From the NCBI GenBank assembly GCA_004297335.1, contig SCUD01000184.1, positions 1 through 50,602 on the forward strand: a DNA stretch of 50,602 bases. Reading direction: 5' to 3'. Source of the stretch: Gammaproteobacteria bacterium. Its GTDB lineage: Bacteria > Pseudomonadota > Gammaproteobacteria > Steroidobacterales > Steroidobacteraceae. This document shows positions 32,489-41,110 of the stretch, piece after piece. The first letter of the stretch is position 1. The number at the start of each line of letters is the position of its first letter. The translations under genes and the position numbers were made by a program. The notes under the pieces are model-generated. The model had not been told where the DNA came from. It searched no databases and saw nothing but the letters and a program-made list of their open reading frames with translations.

Positions 32489-34480
32489 ATGTCGTACTTC
32501 GTCACCGGTGCCACTGGCTTCATCGGCCGGCGCCTCGTCGCCCGGCTGCTGGAACGCGGCGGGCGCGTGTATGTGCTGGTCCGCCCGCAGTCGCTGCCGA
32601 AATTCGAGGCGCTGCGCGAATTCTGGGGGCGCGACGCGCGCCGGGTGCTGCCGATCGCGGGCGACCTCGCTGAGCCCAACCTCGGTGTATCCGCGGCGGA
32701 TCTCGGCAAGCTGAAGGGCCGGGTCCGGCACCTGTTCCACCTCGCGGCGGTCTATGACCTGGCGGCCAGCGCCGAGGACCAGAACACGGCCAACGTGGTC
32801 GGCACCGATCACGCGATCCAGTTCGCAGAGAGCATCCGCGCGGGCTGCTTTCACCTGGTCAGTTCGATCGCCGCGGCCGGGCTGTTTCCGGGCACTTTCC
32901 GCGAGGACATGTTCGAGGAGGCCACCGGTCTCGAGCATCCGTATTTCCGCACCAAGCACGACTCCGAAGGCCTGGTGCGCCATCACTGCCGGCGGCCGTG
33001 GCGGATCTACCGGCCGGGCATGGTGGTCGGTGATTCGCGTACCGGGCACATCGACAAGGTCGACGGTCCGTACTACTTCTTCAAGATGATCCAGAAGCTG
33101 CGGCGCTCGCTGCCGCAGTGGTTCCCGCTGGTCGGTCTCGAGGGCGGTTACATCAACCTCGTCCCGGTGGACTTCGTGACCGCGGCGCTCGATCACCTCG
33201 CGCATGTCGAGGGCCAGGACGGGCAGTGTTTCCACCTCACCGATCCGCGCCAGCGGCGCGTCGGCGAGGTGCTGAACCTGTTCGCGCGCGCCGGCCACGC
33301 GCCGACCATGGCCTTCCGCGTCGATCCGCGGCTGTTCGGCGCGGTACCGGGCATGGTCACGCAGTCGCTGGCCGGATACCAGCCCTTGCAGCAGGTGCTC
33401 GACACGCTGCTGCGCGACCTGCGCATCCCGCGCGACGTGCTGAAGTTCGTCAACTGGCCGACCCGCTACGACGCGAGCCGGACCCAGCAGCTGCTGGCCA
33501 ACACCGATATCCGCGTGCCGCCGCTCGAGGACTACGCCTGGCGGCTGTGGGACTACTGGGAGCGGCATCTCGACCCGGAGCTGTCACTGGACCGCAGCCT
33601 GGCCGGCGCCGTGCGCGATAAGGTCGTGCTGATTACCGGCGGTTCCTCCGGCATCGGGCTCGCCACCGCGAAGCGCTGCGCCGAAGCCGGCGCGCGGGTC
33701 ATCATTGCGGCGCGCGACCCGGACAAGTTGGAAGCCGCACGCGCTGGGATCGCGGCGCGCGGCGGCCATGTGTTCGCCTATCCCTGCGATCTCGCCGACT
33801 ATGCCGCCTGCGATGCCTTCGCGGCGCAGGTGCTGGCCGAGCACGGTGGCGTGGACGTGCTGGTCAACAACGCCGGTCGCTCGATCCGCCGCTCGATCGA
33901 GCTGGCGCATGAGCGCTTCCACGATTTCGAACGGCTGATGCAGCTCAATTACTTCGCGGCGATCCGCCTGACGATGGCGCTGCTGCCATCGATGCTGGAG
34001 CGCGGCGACGGGCACGTCGTCAGCATCTCCTCGATCGGCGTGCTGTCGAATGCACCACGCTTCTCCGGCTACGTGGCCTCGAAGGCGGCCATGGAGGCCT
34101 GGATGCGCTGCGCGGCGGCCGAGTTCGCCGACCGCGGCCTCAGCTTCACGATCATCAACATGCCGCTGGTGCGCACGCCGATGATCGCGCCGACGAAGAT
34201 CTACGAGCAGATGCCGGTGGCGACGCCGGACGAGGCGGCGGACCTGGTCGCCGAGGCGATCATCGACCGGCCGAAGCGCCTCGCGACGCGACTCGGCATC
34301 GCCGCCGAGCTGCTGCACCTGGCGGCGCCGCGCATCAGCGAGGTGGTCATGAATACGGCCTTCCGGATGTTCCCGGACTCGGCCGCGGCGGCCGGCCAGC
34401 CGGAGAGCGGCGCGCCGCAGTCGCCACCGAACCGGGAGGCGATGCTGTTCGCCTCGCTGCTGCGGGGCGTGCACTGGTAG
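32489..34480 (+). CDS. Alcohol-forming fatty acyl-CoA reductase (two-domain SDR)
   Basis: 663 residues. The N-terminal extended SDR domain (about 1-370) has TGATGFIG, SSIAAAGLFPGTFREDMFEE split around its active region, YFRTK (YxxxK) and PYYFFKMIQKLR. The C-terminal classical SDR domain (about 375-620) has ITGGSSGIGLAT, NNAG, SISSIG and YVASK. The order, length and many segments closely match, as I recall it, the Marinobacter fatty acyl-CoA/aldehyde reductase of about 660 residues. That enzyme makes fatty alcohols with NADPH, the alcohol partner for wax-ester synthase. The specific substrate range is inferred. Confidence 0.85.
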   Translation: MSYFVTGATGFIGRRLVARLLERGGRVYVLVRPQSLPKFEALREFWGRDARRVLPIAGDLAEPNLGVSAADLGKLKGRVRHLFHLAAVYDLAASAEDQNTANVVGTDHAIQFAESIRAGCFHLVSSIAAAGLFPGTFREDMFEEATGLEHPYFRTKHDSEGLVRHHCRRPWRIYRPGMVVGDSRTGHIDKVDGPYYFFKMIQKLRRSLPQWFPLVGLEGGYINLVPVDFVTAALDHLAHVEGQDGQCFHLTDPRQRRVGEVLNLFARAGHAPTMAFRVDPRLFGAVPGMVTQSLAGYQPLQQVLDTLLRDLRIPRDVLKFVNWPTRYDASRTQQLLANTDIRVPPLEDYAWRLWDYWERHLDPELSLDRSLAGAVRDKVVLITGGSSGIGLATAKRCAEAGARVIIAARDPDKLEAARAGIAARGGHVFAYPCDLADYAACDAFAAQVLAEHGGVDVLVNNAGRSIRRSIELAHERFHDFERLMQLNYFAAIRLTMALLPSMLERGDGHVVSISSIGVLSNAPRFSGYVASKAAMEAWMRCAAAEFADRGLSFTIINMPLVRTPMIAPTKIYEQMPVATPDEAADLVAEAIIDRPKRLATRLGIAAELLHLAAPRISEVVMNTAFRMFPDSAAAAGQPESGAPQSPPNREAMLFASLLRGVHW

Positions 34481-34532
34481 GGCAGGGCAGGCTGGTCTGG
34501 CCCCTGTTTGCGACCGGCGGGCGCGCGGTTGC

Positions 34533-35738
34533 TCAGGCCGGCTGTGGATGCCAGCCGAGCACCGCCATCAGCGCGAGAAACCCGGCCACATAAGCGAGTG
34601 GCACGTGCCAGCCACTTCGCAGCCAGCTGCCGACCGACCTGGCCTCCGCATACAGGCTCGAGAGCGCTACGCCCGCCGAGGATCCGAACCAGATCATCGA
34701 GCCGCCGAAGCCTACCGCATAGGCGAGGACGCCCCAGTCATAGCCGCCCTGCTGCAGGGCAAGCGCGGTGAGCGGGATGTTGTCGAACACGGCCGAGACG
34801 AAGCCAAGTCCGAGCGCCGTCTGCCAGGACGGCTCGGGCAGGCGTTCGACGGGCATCAGGGAGGCGCAGGCGACCAGCGACAGCAGGAACAGGCTGCTGC
34901 GCAGGCCGGGGACCAGCACCGCGCGGTCCGGGCGGCGCCAGGGCACGGAAAGGACGAGCGTCGCGACCACGGTGACGCCGATGAAGGGGAAATCACCGGC
35001 GTGCTCGGGGAAGTACGAGTTCACGACGATGTTGACGCTGATCGCGCCGGCGAGCACGCAGCCCACGATCACCAGCCGCGCAACGTCGATGCGGACGCGC
35101 TTCGGCGGGTCCTTCATGATCGGCGCATGGCGATGCTGCTGCAGAGAAGCGGGAATCGCGCAGACGAAGAACGCCACGACCGCGGCGATGTAGGCGTGCA
35201 GGACCTCGATTGGAGCAACGCCCGAAATCCACATCATGGTCGTCGTGGTGTCGCCGATCACACTGCCCGCGCCGCCGGCATTGGCCGCGGCGACGATGGC
35301 GGCGAGATAGCCCACGTGTACGCGCGCGCGAAACAACGTGTGCGCCATCGCCCCGCCGATCATGGCGGCGGCGATGTTGTCAAGGAAGCCCGACAGGATG
35401 AACACGAGGCCAAGCAGCAGGCCCGCTCCGGCAGGCCCGTCGGGCAGGTACCGCGGCAACAGCAGCGGCAGGTGGCTCTCTTCGAAGTGACGCGCGAGAA
35501 ACCCGAAGCCGACCAGCAGGCACAACAGGTTGACGAGTGTCACCCACTCGTGCGCGAAGTGCAGTCCCAGGCCGGCCAGGCCCGGGCCCTCGGCGAAGCC
35601 GGTCATGGCCAGCTTCCAGGCGACGATGACCCCAAGCCCGGTCATGGCGACCGCGAGCGTGTGACGATGCAGCAGCGCAATGCCGAGGAGTGTGGCGGCG
35701 AACAGCAGGAACTCGATCGGAACGCCAGATACCGACAT
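34533..35738 (-). CDS. ArsB/NhaD-superfamily ion transporter
   Basis: 401 residues with about 11 membrane helices. Features of the NhaD/citrate-transporter group are visible: two similar halves with FILSGFLDNIAAAMIGGAMA and GFVSAVFDNIPLTALALQ (each with an Asp-Asn pair in a membrane helix), and GGAGSVIGDTTTTMMWISG. These proteins exchange Na+ for H+ or carry anions; which one applies here cannot be settled by eye. It lies downstream of tRNA-Leu on the same strand and converges on the acyl-CoA reductase gene. Confidence 0.8.
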   Translation of the reverse strand: MSVSGVPIEFLLFAATLLGIALLHRHTLAVAMTGLGVIVAWKLAMTGFAEGPGLAGLGLHFAHEWVTLVNLLCLLVGFGFLARHFEESHLPLLLPRYLPDGPAGAGLLLGLVFILSGFLDNIAAAMIGGAMAHTLFRARVHVGYLAAIVAAANAGGAGSVIGDTTTTMMWISGVAPIEVLHAYIAAVVAFFVCAIPASLQQHRHAPIMKDPPKRVRIDVARLVIVGCVLAGAISVNIVVNSYFPEHAGDFPFIGVTVVATLVLSVPWRRPDRAVLVPGLRSSLFLLSLVACASLMPVERLPEPSWQTALGLGFVSAVFDNIPLTALALQQGGYDWGVLAYAVGFGGSMIWFGSSAGVALSSLYAEARSVGSWLRSGWHVPLAYVAGFLALMAVLGWHPQPA

Positions 35739-35838
35739 GCGCAGACCCCGGAACGGACTGGGAGAGCAGGATGGTACAGGAAGTGCGCGGCCGGCCGCGG
35801 CGCCCGGATGGGCGCCGCACGATTACCGGACAGTCAAG

Positions 35839-35866
35839 CTTGCCGCTGGCGTACAATGCCGGCAAG
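35839..35866 (-). terminator. Hairpin just downstream of tRNA-Leu
   Basis: CTTGCCG (35839-35845) and CGGCAAG (35860-35866) form a perfect 7-base-pair stem with a 14-base loop that can pair further. It begins 6 bases past the tRNA 3' end on the minus strand. There is no T run, so it may be a processing or weak termination element. Confidence 0.35.
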
Positions 35867-35871
35867 AGATT

Positions 35872-35956
35872 TGGTGCCCAGGAGAGGACTCGAACCTCCA
35901 CGCCTCTCGGCACTAAGACCTGAACCTAGCGCGTCTACCAATTCCGCCACCTGGGC
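35872..35956 (-). tRNA. tRNA-Leu (anticodon CAG)
   Basis: 85 bases including an encoded CCA (TGG at 35872-35874 on the plus strand). The acceptor arms GCCCAGG / CCTGGGC pair perfectly. The D arm is GCGGAATTGGTAGACGC, the anticodon loop TTCAGGT gives CAG (35920-35922), a class II variable arm is present, and the T arm carries GGTTCGAGTCC. It decodes CUG, the main Leu codon in this GC-rich genome. Confidence 0.96.
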
Positions 35957-35966
35957 ACAGGTTGCG

Positions 35967-35984
35967 GCCGGGGAGGACCCCGGC
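35967..35984. repeat. Perfect hairpin between tRNA-Leu and rnr
   Basis: GCCGGGG / CCCCGGC gives a 7-base-pair stem with a 4-base loop, 10 bases upstream of the tRNA 5' end. It would lie in the tRNA leader on one strand and in the rnr upstream region on the other. No T run follows on either strand. Confidence 0.4.
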
Positions 35985-36037
35985 GAGGGCGCGTCAATTT
36001 ACGCAGGCACCTGTTCCATGTCAATGACCACCGACCA

Positions 36038-38272
36038 ATGACCCGCAAACCACAATGGCAGCGCCTCGATCCGCGCTTGCGCGACGAAGCGGCCCGCTAC
36101 GCCGAGCCGATCCCCAGCCGGGAGCTGCTGCTCGGCACACTGGCCGATGCCCGCGAGCCGCTGGCCTTCGAGGCGCTCGTGGGCAGGCTCGGGATCGTTG
36201 ACCGGACCCAGCTGCAGGCACTCGCGAAGCGGCTCAAGGCCATGGTCCGCGACGGCCAGCTGCTGCAGAACCGCGTCGGCGAGTATTGCCTGCTGGAGCG
36301 CCTGCCGCTCGTCGTCGGTACGGTCAGCGGCCATCGCGATGGCTTCGGTTTCCTGGTGCCGGACGGCGAGGGCGACGACCTGTTCCTGCCGTACCGGGAA
36401 ATGCGCCAGGTCATGCACGGCGACCGCGTCGCCGCGCGGGTGACTGGGCGTGACGAGCGCGGCCGCAGCGAAGGGGCGATCGCCGAAGTGCTCGAGCGCC
36501 GCACGCGGCAAGTGGCCGGGTTGCTGACGCTGGAGTCCGGCCTCGGCTTCGTGGTCCCGGACAACCGGCGCATCAGCCACCGCATCGTGATTCCGCCGCA
36601 GCACCTGGGCGAGGCCCGGCATGGCGATCTCGCCGTCGTCGAAATCGTGGAGCAGCCGAGCCGCAACCGCGACCCGGTCGGCCGGGTGACGCGGGTGCTG
36701 CCGCCGGGCGGCAGCGCGGACACCGCCATCGACCTCGCCATCGCCTCCCACGGGCTCGCCCACGAATTCCCGGCGGGTGTCCTGCGCGAAGCCCGGCGCT
36801 ATGGCCGGGAGGTCGAGGCGGCGGCGCTGGCTGGCCGGCGGGACCTGCGTGAGCTGCCGCTGGTGACGATCGACGGCGAGGATGCCCGCGATTTCGATGA
36901 TGCGGTGTGGGCCGCGCCGACCCGCAGCGGCTTCCGGGTGGTCGTGGCGATCGCGGACGTCAGCCACTACGTGCGGCCCGGCATGGAACTCGACGTGGAG
37001 GCGCGCGCGCGGGCCACCTCGGTGTACTTCCCAAGTCGCGTGCTGCCGATGCTGCCCGAGCAGTTGTCCAACCACCTGTGCTCGCTGATGCCGGCCGTGG
37101 ACCGGCTGTGCATGGTCTGTGACATGCAGGTATCGCGTGCGGGCCGCGTGACCCGCAGCGAGTTCTATCCGGCGGTGATGCGCTCGGCGGCGCGCCTGAC
37201 TTACACGCGGGTTGCTGCGGCGCTCGCCGGCGGCGATGCGGCCGGCCAGCGCGACCTCGAGGCCGTGATGCCATCACTCGGCTGCCTGCACGAGGTCTAC
37301 CAGGCCCTGCGGCAGCACCGCGAGGAGCGCGGGGCACTCGACTTCGAGGCGCCCGAGGTCAAGGTGATCCTGGATGCCGCGGGCGGTGTCGCCGACATCC
37401 GTGAGTTTCCCCGCAACGATGCCCACCGGCTGATCGAGGAGTGCATGATCGCGGCCAACGTCGAGGCCGCGCGGTTCCTGAAGAAGCACGGCCTGCCGGC
37501 GCTGTTCCGGATCCACGGCCGGCCTGACCCGGAGCGGTTGATCGAGCTGCAGCGGTTCCTCGCTCAGCGCGGCCTGCACCTCGACCTGGCCGGCGAGCTG
37601 GAGCCGGCCCGGCTGGCCAGGGCGCTGCGGCAGATTTCGGGGCGACCGGACGCCGGGGTGCTCGAGAACGCGATCATCCGCTCGCTGCCCCAGGCCCTGT
37701 ACCAGCCGCTCAACATCGGTCACTTCGGGCTGGCGCTGGCCGAGTATGCCCATTTCACGTCGCCGATCCGCCGCTATCCGGACCTGCTGGTGCACCGTGG
37801 CATCCGTCATGCGCTCGCGGGGGGCACGGCCGAGGATTTCCAGCACACGCCGCGCGGCATGGAATTGCTGGGACAGGAGTGCTCGCTGCGCGAGCGCCGT
37901 GCCGATGAGGCCGCGCGTTCGGTCGTCGCCTTCCTGAAGTGCGAGTTCATGCGCCCGCGCGTCGGCGAGGAGTTCGATGCAGTCGCGACCGGTGTACTGG
38001 AGTTCGGCGTGTTCGTGCAGCTCGCGGGCATGCAGATCGACGGTCTCGTGCACGTGACCTCGCTGCCGCGCGATTATTTCCGCTTCCACGAGAACGACCG
38101 CACGCTGGTCGGCGAGCGTACTGGCCAGCGATTCTCGATCGGTGACGCGCTGCGTGTGCGTCTGCTGCGGGTTGATCCGGCGGAGCGCAAGATCGACTTC
38201 GAGCTGGTGGAAAAGACCGGTACTCATCACCACCCGCGCCGGCGCGCCGGCAAGACCAGACGCAAGGGATGA
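36038..38272 (+). CDS. rnr: Ribonuclease R
   Basis: 744 residues. Order: an N-terminal winged-helix domain (about 20-90), cold-shock domains (GHRDGFGFLVPDGEGDDLFLP), the RNB catalytic domain with its metal-binding aspartates (TIDGEDARDFDDAVWA) and YAHFTSPIRRYPDLLVHR, a C-terminal S1 domain (VATGVLEFGVFVQLAGMQID) and a short basic tail. It is a processive 3'-5' exonuclease that unwinds structured RNA. The stop overlaps the rlmB start (ATGA), as expected for this operon. Confidence 0.96.
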   Translation: MTRKPQWQRLDPRLRDEAARYAEPIPSRELLLGTLADAREPLAFEALVGRLGIVDRTQLQALAKRLKAMVRDGQLLQNRVGEYCLLERLPLVVGTVSGHRDGFGFLVPDGEGDDLFLPYREMRQVMHGDRVAARVTGRDERGRSEGAIAEVLERRTRQVAGLLTLESGLGFVVPDNRRISHRIVIPPQHLGEARHGDLAVVEIVEQPSRNRDPVGRVTRVLPPGGSADTAIDLAIASHGLAHEFPAGVLREARRYGREVEAAALAGRRDLRELPLVTIDGEDARDFDDAVWAAPTRSGFRVVVAIADVSHYVRPGMELDVEARARATSVYFPSRVLPMLPEQLSNHLCSLMPAVDRLCMVCDMQVSRAGRVTRSEFYPAVMRSAARLTYTRVAAALAGGDAAGQRDLEAVMPSLGCLHEVYQALRQHREERGALDFEAPEVKVILDAAGGVADIREFPRNDAHRLIEECMIAANVEAARFLKKHGLPALFRIHGRPDPERLIELQRFLAQRGLHLDLAGELEPARLARALRQISGRPDAGVLENAIIRSLPQALYQPLNIGHFGLALAEYAHFTSPIRRYPDLLVHRGIRHALAGGTAEDFQHTPRGMELLGQECSLRERRADEAARSVVAFLKCEFMRPRVGEEFDAVATGVLEFGVFVQLAGMQIDGLVHVTSLPRDYFRFHENDRTLVGERTGQRFSIGDALRVRLLRVDPAERKIDFELVEKTGTHHHPRRRAGKTRRKG

Positions 38273-39021
38273 GCGTGACGACCGCGGTTTTCGGCCTGCA
38301 TGCCGTGCGCGCCGTGCTGGTGCGCCGGCCGGAGCAGGTCGTGCGCCTGTTGCTGGCGCAGGGCCGGGAGGATGCCCGTGTCGCCGAGATCCGGCGCCTG
38401 GCCGCGGCGCAGGGTTGCGCGGTCGCGACCGTTCCCGGGGCGGAGCTGGACCGGCTGGTGGCCGGCCAGGCACACCAGGGTGCCGTCGCCGAAATCCGGG
38501 CCACGGCGCCCCTCAACGAGAACGGACTGCTCGACCTGCTCGTCGCTGCGCCGGCACCGGCGCTGGTACTGGTCCTCGACGGCGTCACGGACCCGCACAA
38601 CCTCGGCGCCTGCCTGCGCACGGCCGAGGCGGCGGGAGCGACCGCGGTCGTGGCGCCGCGCGACCGCGCCGTCGGGCTCACACCGGTCGTGCGCAAGGTG
38701 GCCGCCGGGGCCGCGGAGACGATGCCGTTCGCACAGGTCACGAACCTCGCGCGCACGCTCAGGGATCTGAAGGGCGCCGGCCTATGGATCGTGGGCACCG
38801 AGGCGGGCGCGCCGCAGTCGCTTTTCGACGCTGAGCTCGGCGGACCGCTCGCGCTCGTGATGGGCGCCGAGGGCAGCGGCATGCGCCGCCTGACACGCGA
38901 GTGCTGCGATTTCTGCGTCAGCCTGCCGATGCAGGGTGCGGTCGAGAGTCTGAATGTGTCGGTCGCCGCCGGCATCCTGCTGTTCGAGGTGCTGCGGCAG
39001 CGACATGGCCACCGACGCTGA
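38269..39021 (+). CDS. rlmB: 23S rRNA (guanosine-2251-2'-O)-methyltransferase RlmB
   Basis: 250 residues. It has an N-terminal SpoU substrate-binding domain (FGLHAVRAVLVRRPEQVVRL). The SPOUT knot motifs follow: LDGVTDPHNLGACLRTAEAAG, LVMGAEGSGMRRLT and LPMQGAVESLNVSVAAGILLFE split over motifs 2-3. It methylates G2251 in the peptidyl-transferase P loop. It overlaps rnr by four bases and the TfoX-like gene by 17. Confidence 0.95.
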   Translation: MSVTTAVFGLHAVRAVLVRRPEQVVRLLLAQGREDARVAEIRRLAAAQGCAVATVPGAELDRLVAGQAHQGAVAEIRATAPLNENGLLDLLVAAPAPALVLVLDGVTDPHNLGACLRTAEAAGATAVVAPRDRAVGLTPVVRKVAAGAAETMPFAQVTNLARTLRDLKGAGLWIVGTEAGAPQSLFDAELGGPLALVMGAEGSGMRRLTRECCDFCVSLPMQGAVESLNVSVAAGILLFEVLRQRHGHRR

Positions 39022-39334
39022 ATTCATGCGGTATGTCGCCGGGCAGCTCGGCGCTGTGCCGCAACTGTCGTACCGGCGCATGTTCGGCGAGTACGCGGTC
39101 TATGTCGGCGCCAAGGTCGTGGCGCTGGTCTGCGACAACCAGTTCTTCCTGAAGCCGACGGCGGCCGGCCGTGCGCTGCTCGGCAGCCCGGTTGAGGCGC
39201 CGCCGTATCCGGGCGCTCGGCCGTTTTTCCGCGTCGACGAGCAGCTCGACGACGGCGAATTCATGGCAGCCCTGCTGCTCGCCACCGAGCGCGAAGTGCC
39301 GGCGCCGAAGCCGAAGCGGGGCGGCCAAGGCTAA
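39005..39334 (+). CDS. TfoX N-terminal-domain protein
   Basis: 109 residues from the ATG at 39005, inside the end of rlmB. It matches the TfoX_N fold: LSYRRMFGEYAVYVGAKVVALVCDNQFFLKP with the conserved MFGEY, then GARPFFRVDEQLDDGEFM. The DNA-competence C-terminal domain of TfoX is absent, so a competence role cannot be assumed. The tail is basic (PAPKPKRGGQG). Confidence 0.8.
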   Translation: MATDAEFMRYVAGQLGAVPQLSYRRMFGEYAVYVGAKVVALVCDNQFFLKPTAAGRALLGSPVEAPPYPGARPFFRVDEQLDDGEFMAALLLATEREVPAPKPKRGGQG

Positions 39335-39370
39335 GGTGCCGAAAAAGCGCCCGGGCAAGGGGCGGACAGG

Positions 39371-39399
39371 TTGCTAAACCGCTGCTGATCCGGTAACTT
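39371..39399 (+). promoter_or_regulatory. Candidate promoter of the rpsF operon
   Basis: TTGCTA (39371-39376) and TAACTT (39394-39399) are exactly 17 bases apart. The predicted start near 39406 leaves an rpsF leader of about 85 bases that begins with the hairpin at 39410-39428. Confidence 0.45.
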
Positions 39400-39409
39400 A
39401 CGCGGCCCT

Positions 39410-39428
39410 CGCCCCCCTGACCGGGGCG
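39410..39428 (+). promoter_or_regulatory. Leader hairpin ahead of rpsF
   Basis: CGCCCC / GGGGCG gives a 6-base-pair stem with loop CCTGACC, followed by TTTCTCCTT. It could end the upstream rnr-rlmB transcript or be part of an S6:S18 autoregulatory leader. The loop-to-stem junction contains a CCG triplet, as such leaders do. The choice between the two is open. Confidence 0.4.
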
Positions 39429-39489
39429 TTTCTCCTTGCCTTACCGCGCTCGCGTCAGCGGGAGGCTCACAGCCATGAGGAGCTACAGG

Positions 39490-39864
39490 ATGCGGCATTA
39501 CGAGATCGTGCTTCTGGTCCATCCGGATCAGAGCGAGCAGGTTCCGGCCATGGTCGAGCGCTACCGCGGCATCGTCACCGCGGGCGGTGGCACCGTGCAT
39601 CGCCTGGAAGACTGGGGCCGGCGGCAGCTGGCGTTCCCGATCGCCAAGATGCACAAGGCGCACTACCTGCTGCTGAACATCGAGTGCGACGGCGCCACGC
39701 TGGCCGAGTTGACCGGCGGCTTCCGCTTCAGCGACGCCGTGTTGCGCAATCTGGTCATCCGGATGGACCAGGCGGTGACCGAGCCCTCGCCGATGGTGCG
39801 CGAGCCGGAGGAGCGGGAGCGCGGCGAGCGCGAGCCGGGCGGCGATGCCGCGGCTGCAGACTGA
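39490..39864 (+). CDS. rpsF: 30S ribosomal protein S6
   Basis: 124 residues. The start [14 protein letters not shown] at 39490 matches the family and has GAGGAG upstream. Two earlier in-frame starts (39436 and 39475) only add non-conserved residues. [19 protein letters not shown] and [12 protein letters not shown] are S6 signatures. The acidic, repetitive Glu/Arg tail ([13 protein letters not shown]) is typical. S6 binds S18 on the 30S platform; its gene is followed 17 bases later by rpsR. Confidence 0.96.
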   Translation: MRHYEIVLLVHPDQSEQVPAMVERYRGIVTAGGGTVHRLEDWGRRQLAFPIAKMHKAHYLLLNIECDGATLAELTGGFRFSDAVLRNLVIRMDQAVTEPSPMVREPEERERGEREPGGDAAAAD

Positions 39865-39881
39865 ACCAGGAGAACACGCTG

Positions 39882-40106
39882 ATGTCACGGTTTTTCCGTC
39901 GCAAGAAGTACTGCAAGTTCACGGCCGAGAACACCGTGCAGATCGACTACAAGGATCTGCCGACTCTGAAGGGCTACATCACCGAGACCGGCAAGATCGT
40001 GCCGAGCCGGATTACCGGCACGCGCTCGTTCTACCAGCGCCAGCTCGCGGTCGCGGTCAAGCGCGCACGCTACCTGGCGCTGCTGCCGTACACCGATCAG
40101 CACTGA
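39882..40106 (+). CDS. rpsR: 30S ribosomal protein S18
   Basis: 74 residues from the ATG at 39882, with AGGAGA upstream. [20 protein letters not shown] and [20 protein letters not shown] are diagnostic. It is the partner of S6, and priB does not lie between them. It is highly basic, as expected. Confidence 0.97.
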   Translation: MSRFFRRKKYCKFTAENTVQIDYKDLPTLKGYITETGKIVPSRITGTRSFYQRQLAVAVKRARYLALLPYTDQH

Positions 40107-40140
40107 GGTCCCCGGGTCACCGCCCGGTGAAACGACAGCG

Positions 40141-41067
40141 ATGCGCAACCTGGTCGAGTGGGTGACGGCCCATCCGCTGCGCGGCTTCATCGCCGCGGGG
40201 CTGGCCGCGTTTGTCGCCCTGCCGATGCTGCCGGTGACGGCCTGGCTGCCGGGAGCTATTGTCGTGCTGAGCCTGCTCGCAGCGGGGCCGGGCGCGGCCA
40301 GCGTCGCGATGCTCGGCGCCGGACTGCTGCTGTTCTGGGGCTTCACCCCGGCGACCGGTATGCCGATTGCCGCCGGCATCGCGGTCCTGGTACTGGCCCC
40401 GGCCTACCTGGCTGGTGCGGCGCTCGCCGCCAGCCGCAGCCTGAGCTTCACCTATCAGGCTGCGACGCTCGGCGCCTGCATCCTGCTGGTCGCGATTCAT
40501 GCGCTGCTGGGGGACCCGCTCGAGGTGCTGGCCCCGGTGGTCGCCTACCTGGCGCCGATGCTGGAACAGACCGCTGCGGCGCTGGCGCGCTTTGGCATCG
40601 AGAGTTCGCCACAGGAACTCGGCGAGGCGACGGTGCGGGTGGCCTGGGCGACGCTCGCCTGGCTGATCCTGCTGCATGCGGCGCTCGCGTCGTTTGGCGG
40701 CCTGTGGGCATTCGGCGCCCTGCGCGAGCCGGGACTGTTCGGTCGCGAGTTCCGCGAGCTGCGGCTCGGGCACTTCGTGGCCTGGCTGGCGGTCGGCACT
40801 TTCGTGCTGACTGCCGTGGTCGGACTGGTATCCGACGGCAGCTGGCAGGTCGCTGACGACCTGCGCTTCGTCCTGGCCGCGGCCTTCCTGCTGCAGGCGC
40901 TGGCCGTCGTGCACGCGCTACGCGACGCCCAGGTGATCGGACTGCTGCCGCTGATCCTGGCCTATCTCGCGATCCTGGTGCTGCCGGTTGCTCTCGTGGG
41001 GCTCGGACTCGCGGATACCTGGGTCCGGTTCCGGGAGCGATTCATGCGGCCACGGGCCGCCAACTGA
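40141..41067 (+). CDS. DUF2232 integral membrane protein
   Basis: 308 residues with about eight membrane helices and little else. The position between rpsR and rplI, and the C-terminal segment [20 protein letters not shown], match the DUF2232 (YybS-like) family found there in many non-enteric gammaproteobacteria. The function is unknown. It shares the ribosomal-protein transcript. Confidence 0.8.
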   Translation: MRNLVEWVTAHPLRGFIAAGLAAFVALPMLPVTAWLPGAIVVLSLLAAGPGAASVAMLGAGLLLFWGFTPATGMPIAAGIAVLVLAPAYLAGAALAASRSLSFTYQAATLGACILLVAIHALLGDPLEVLAPVVAYLAPMLEQTAAALARFGIESSPQELGEATVRVAWATLAWLILLHAALASFGGLWAFGALREPGLFGREFRELRLGHFVAWLAVGTFVLTAVVGLVSDGSWQVADDLRFVLAAAFLLQALAVVHALRDAQVIGLLPLILAYLAILVLPVALVGLGLADTWVRFRERFMRPRAAN

Positions 41068-41110
41068 GGGACCGGCCCATCCGCCGGACCGACTACGGAG
41101 ACCTGTAATC

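Noticed and set aside
15665-35956. Genomic island integrated at the 3' end of tRNA-Leu
   Set aside because: The orientation would fit, but no integrase is present and no copy of the tRNA 3' end was seen near the far boundary around 15.66 kb.
34548-36041. Long plus-strand open frame opposite the transporter and tRNA-Leu
   Set aside because: It runs through a tRNA gene and an 11-helix transporter on the other strand, and its translation is low-complexity.
39005-39334. Competence regulator TfoX/Sxy
   Set aside because: Only the N-terminal domain is present, and the regulatory C-terminal domain is missing.
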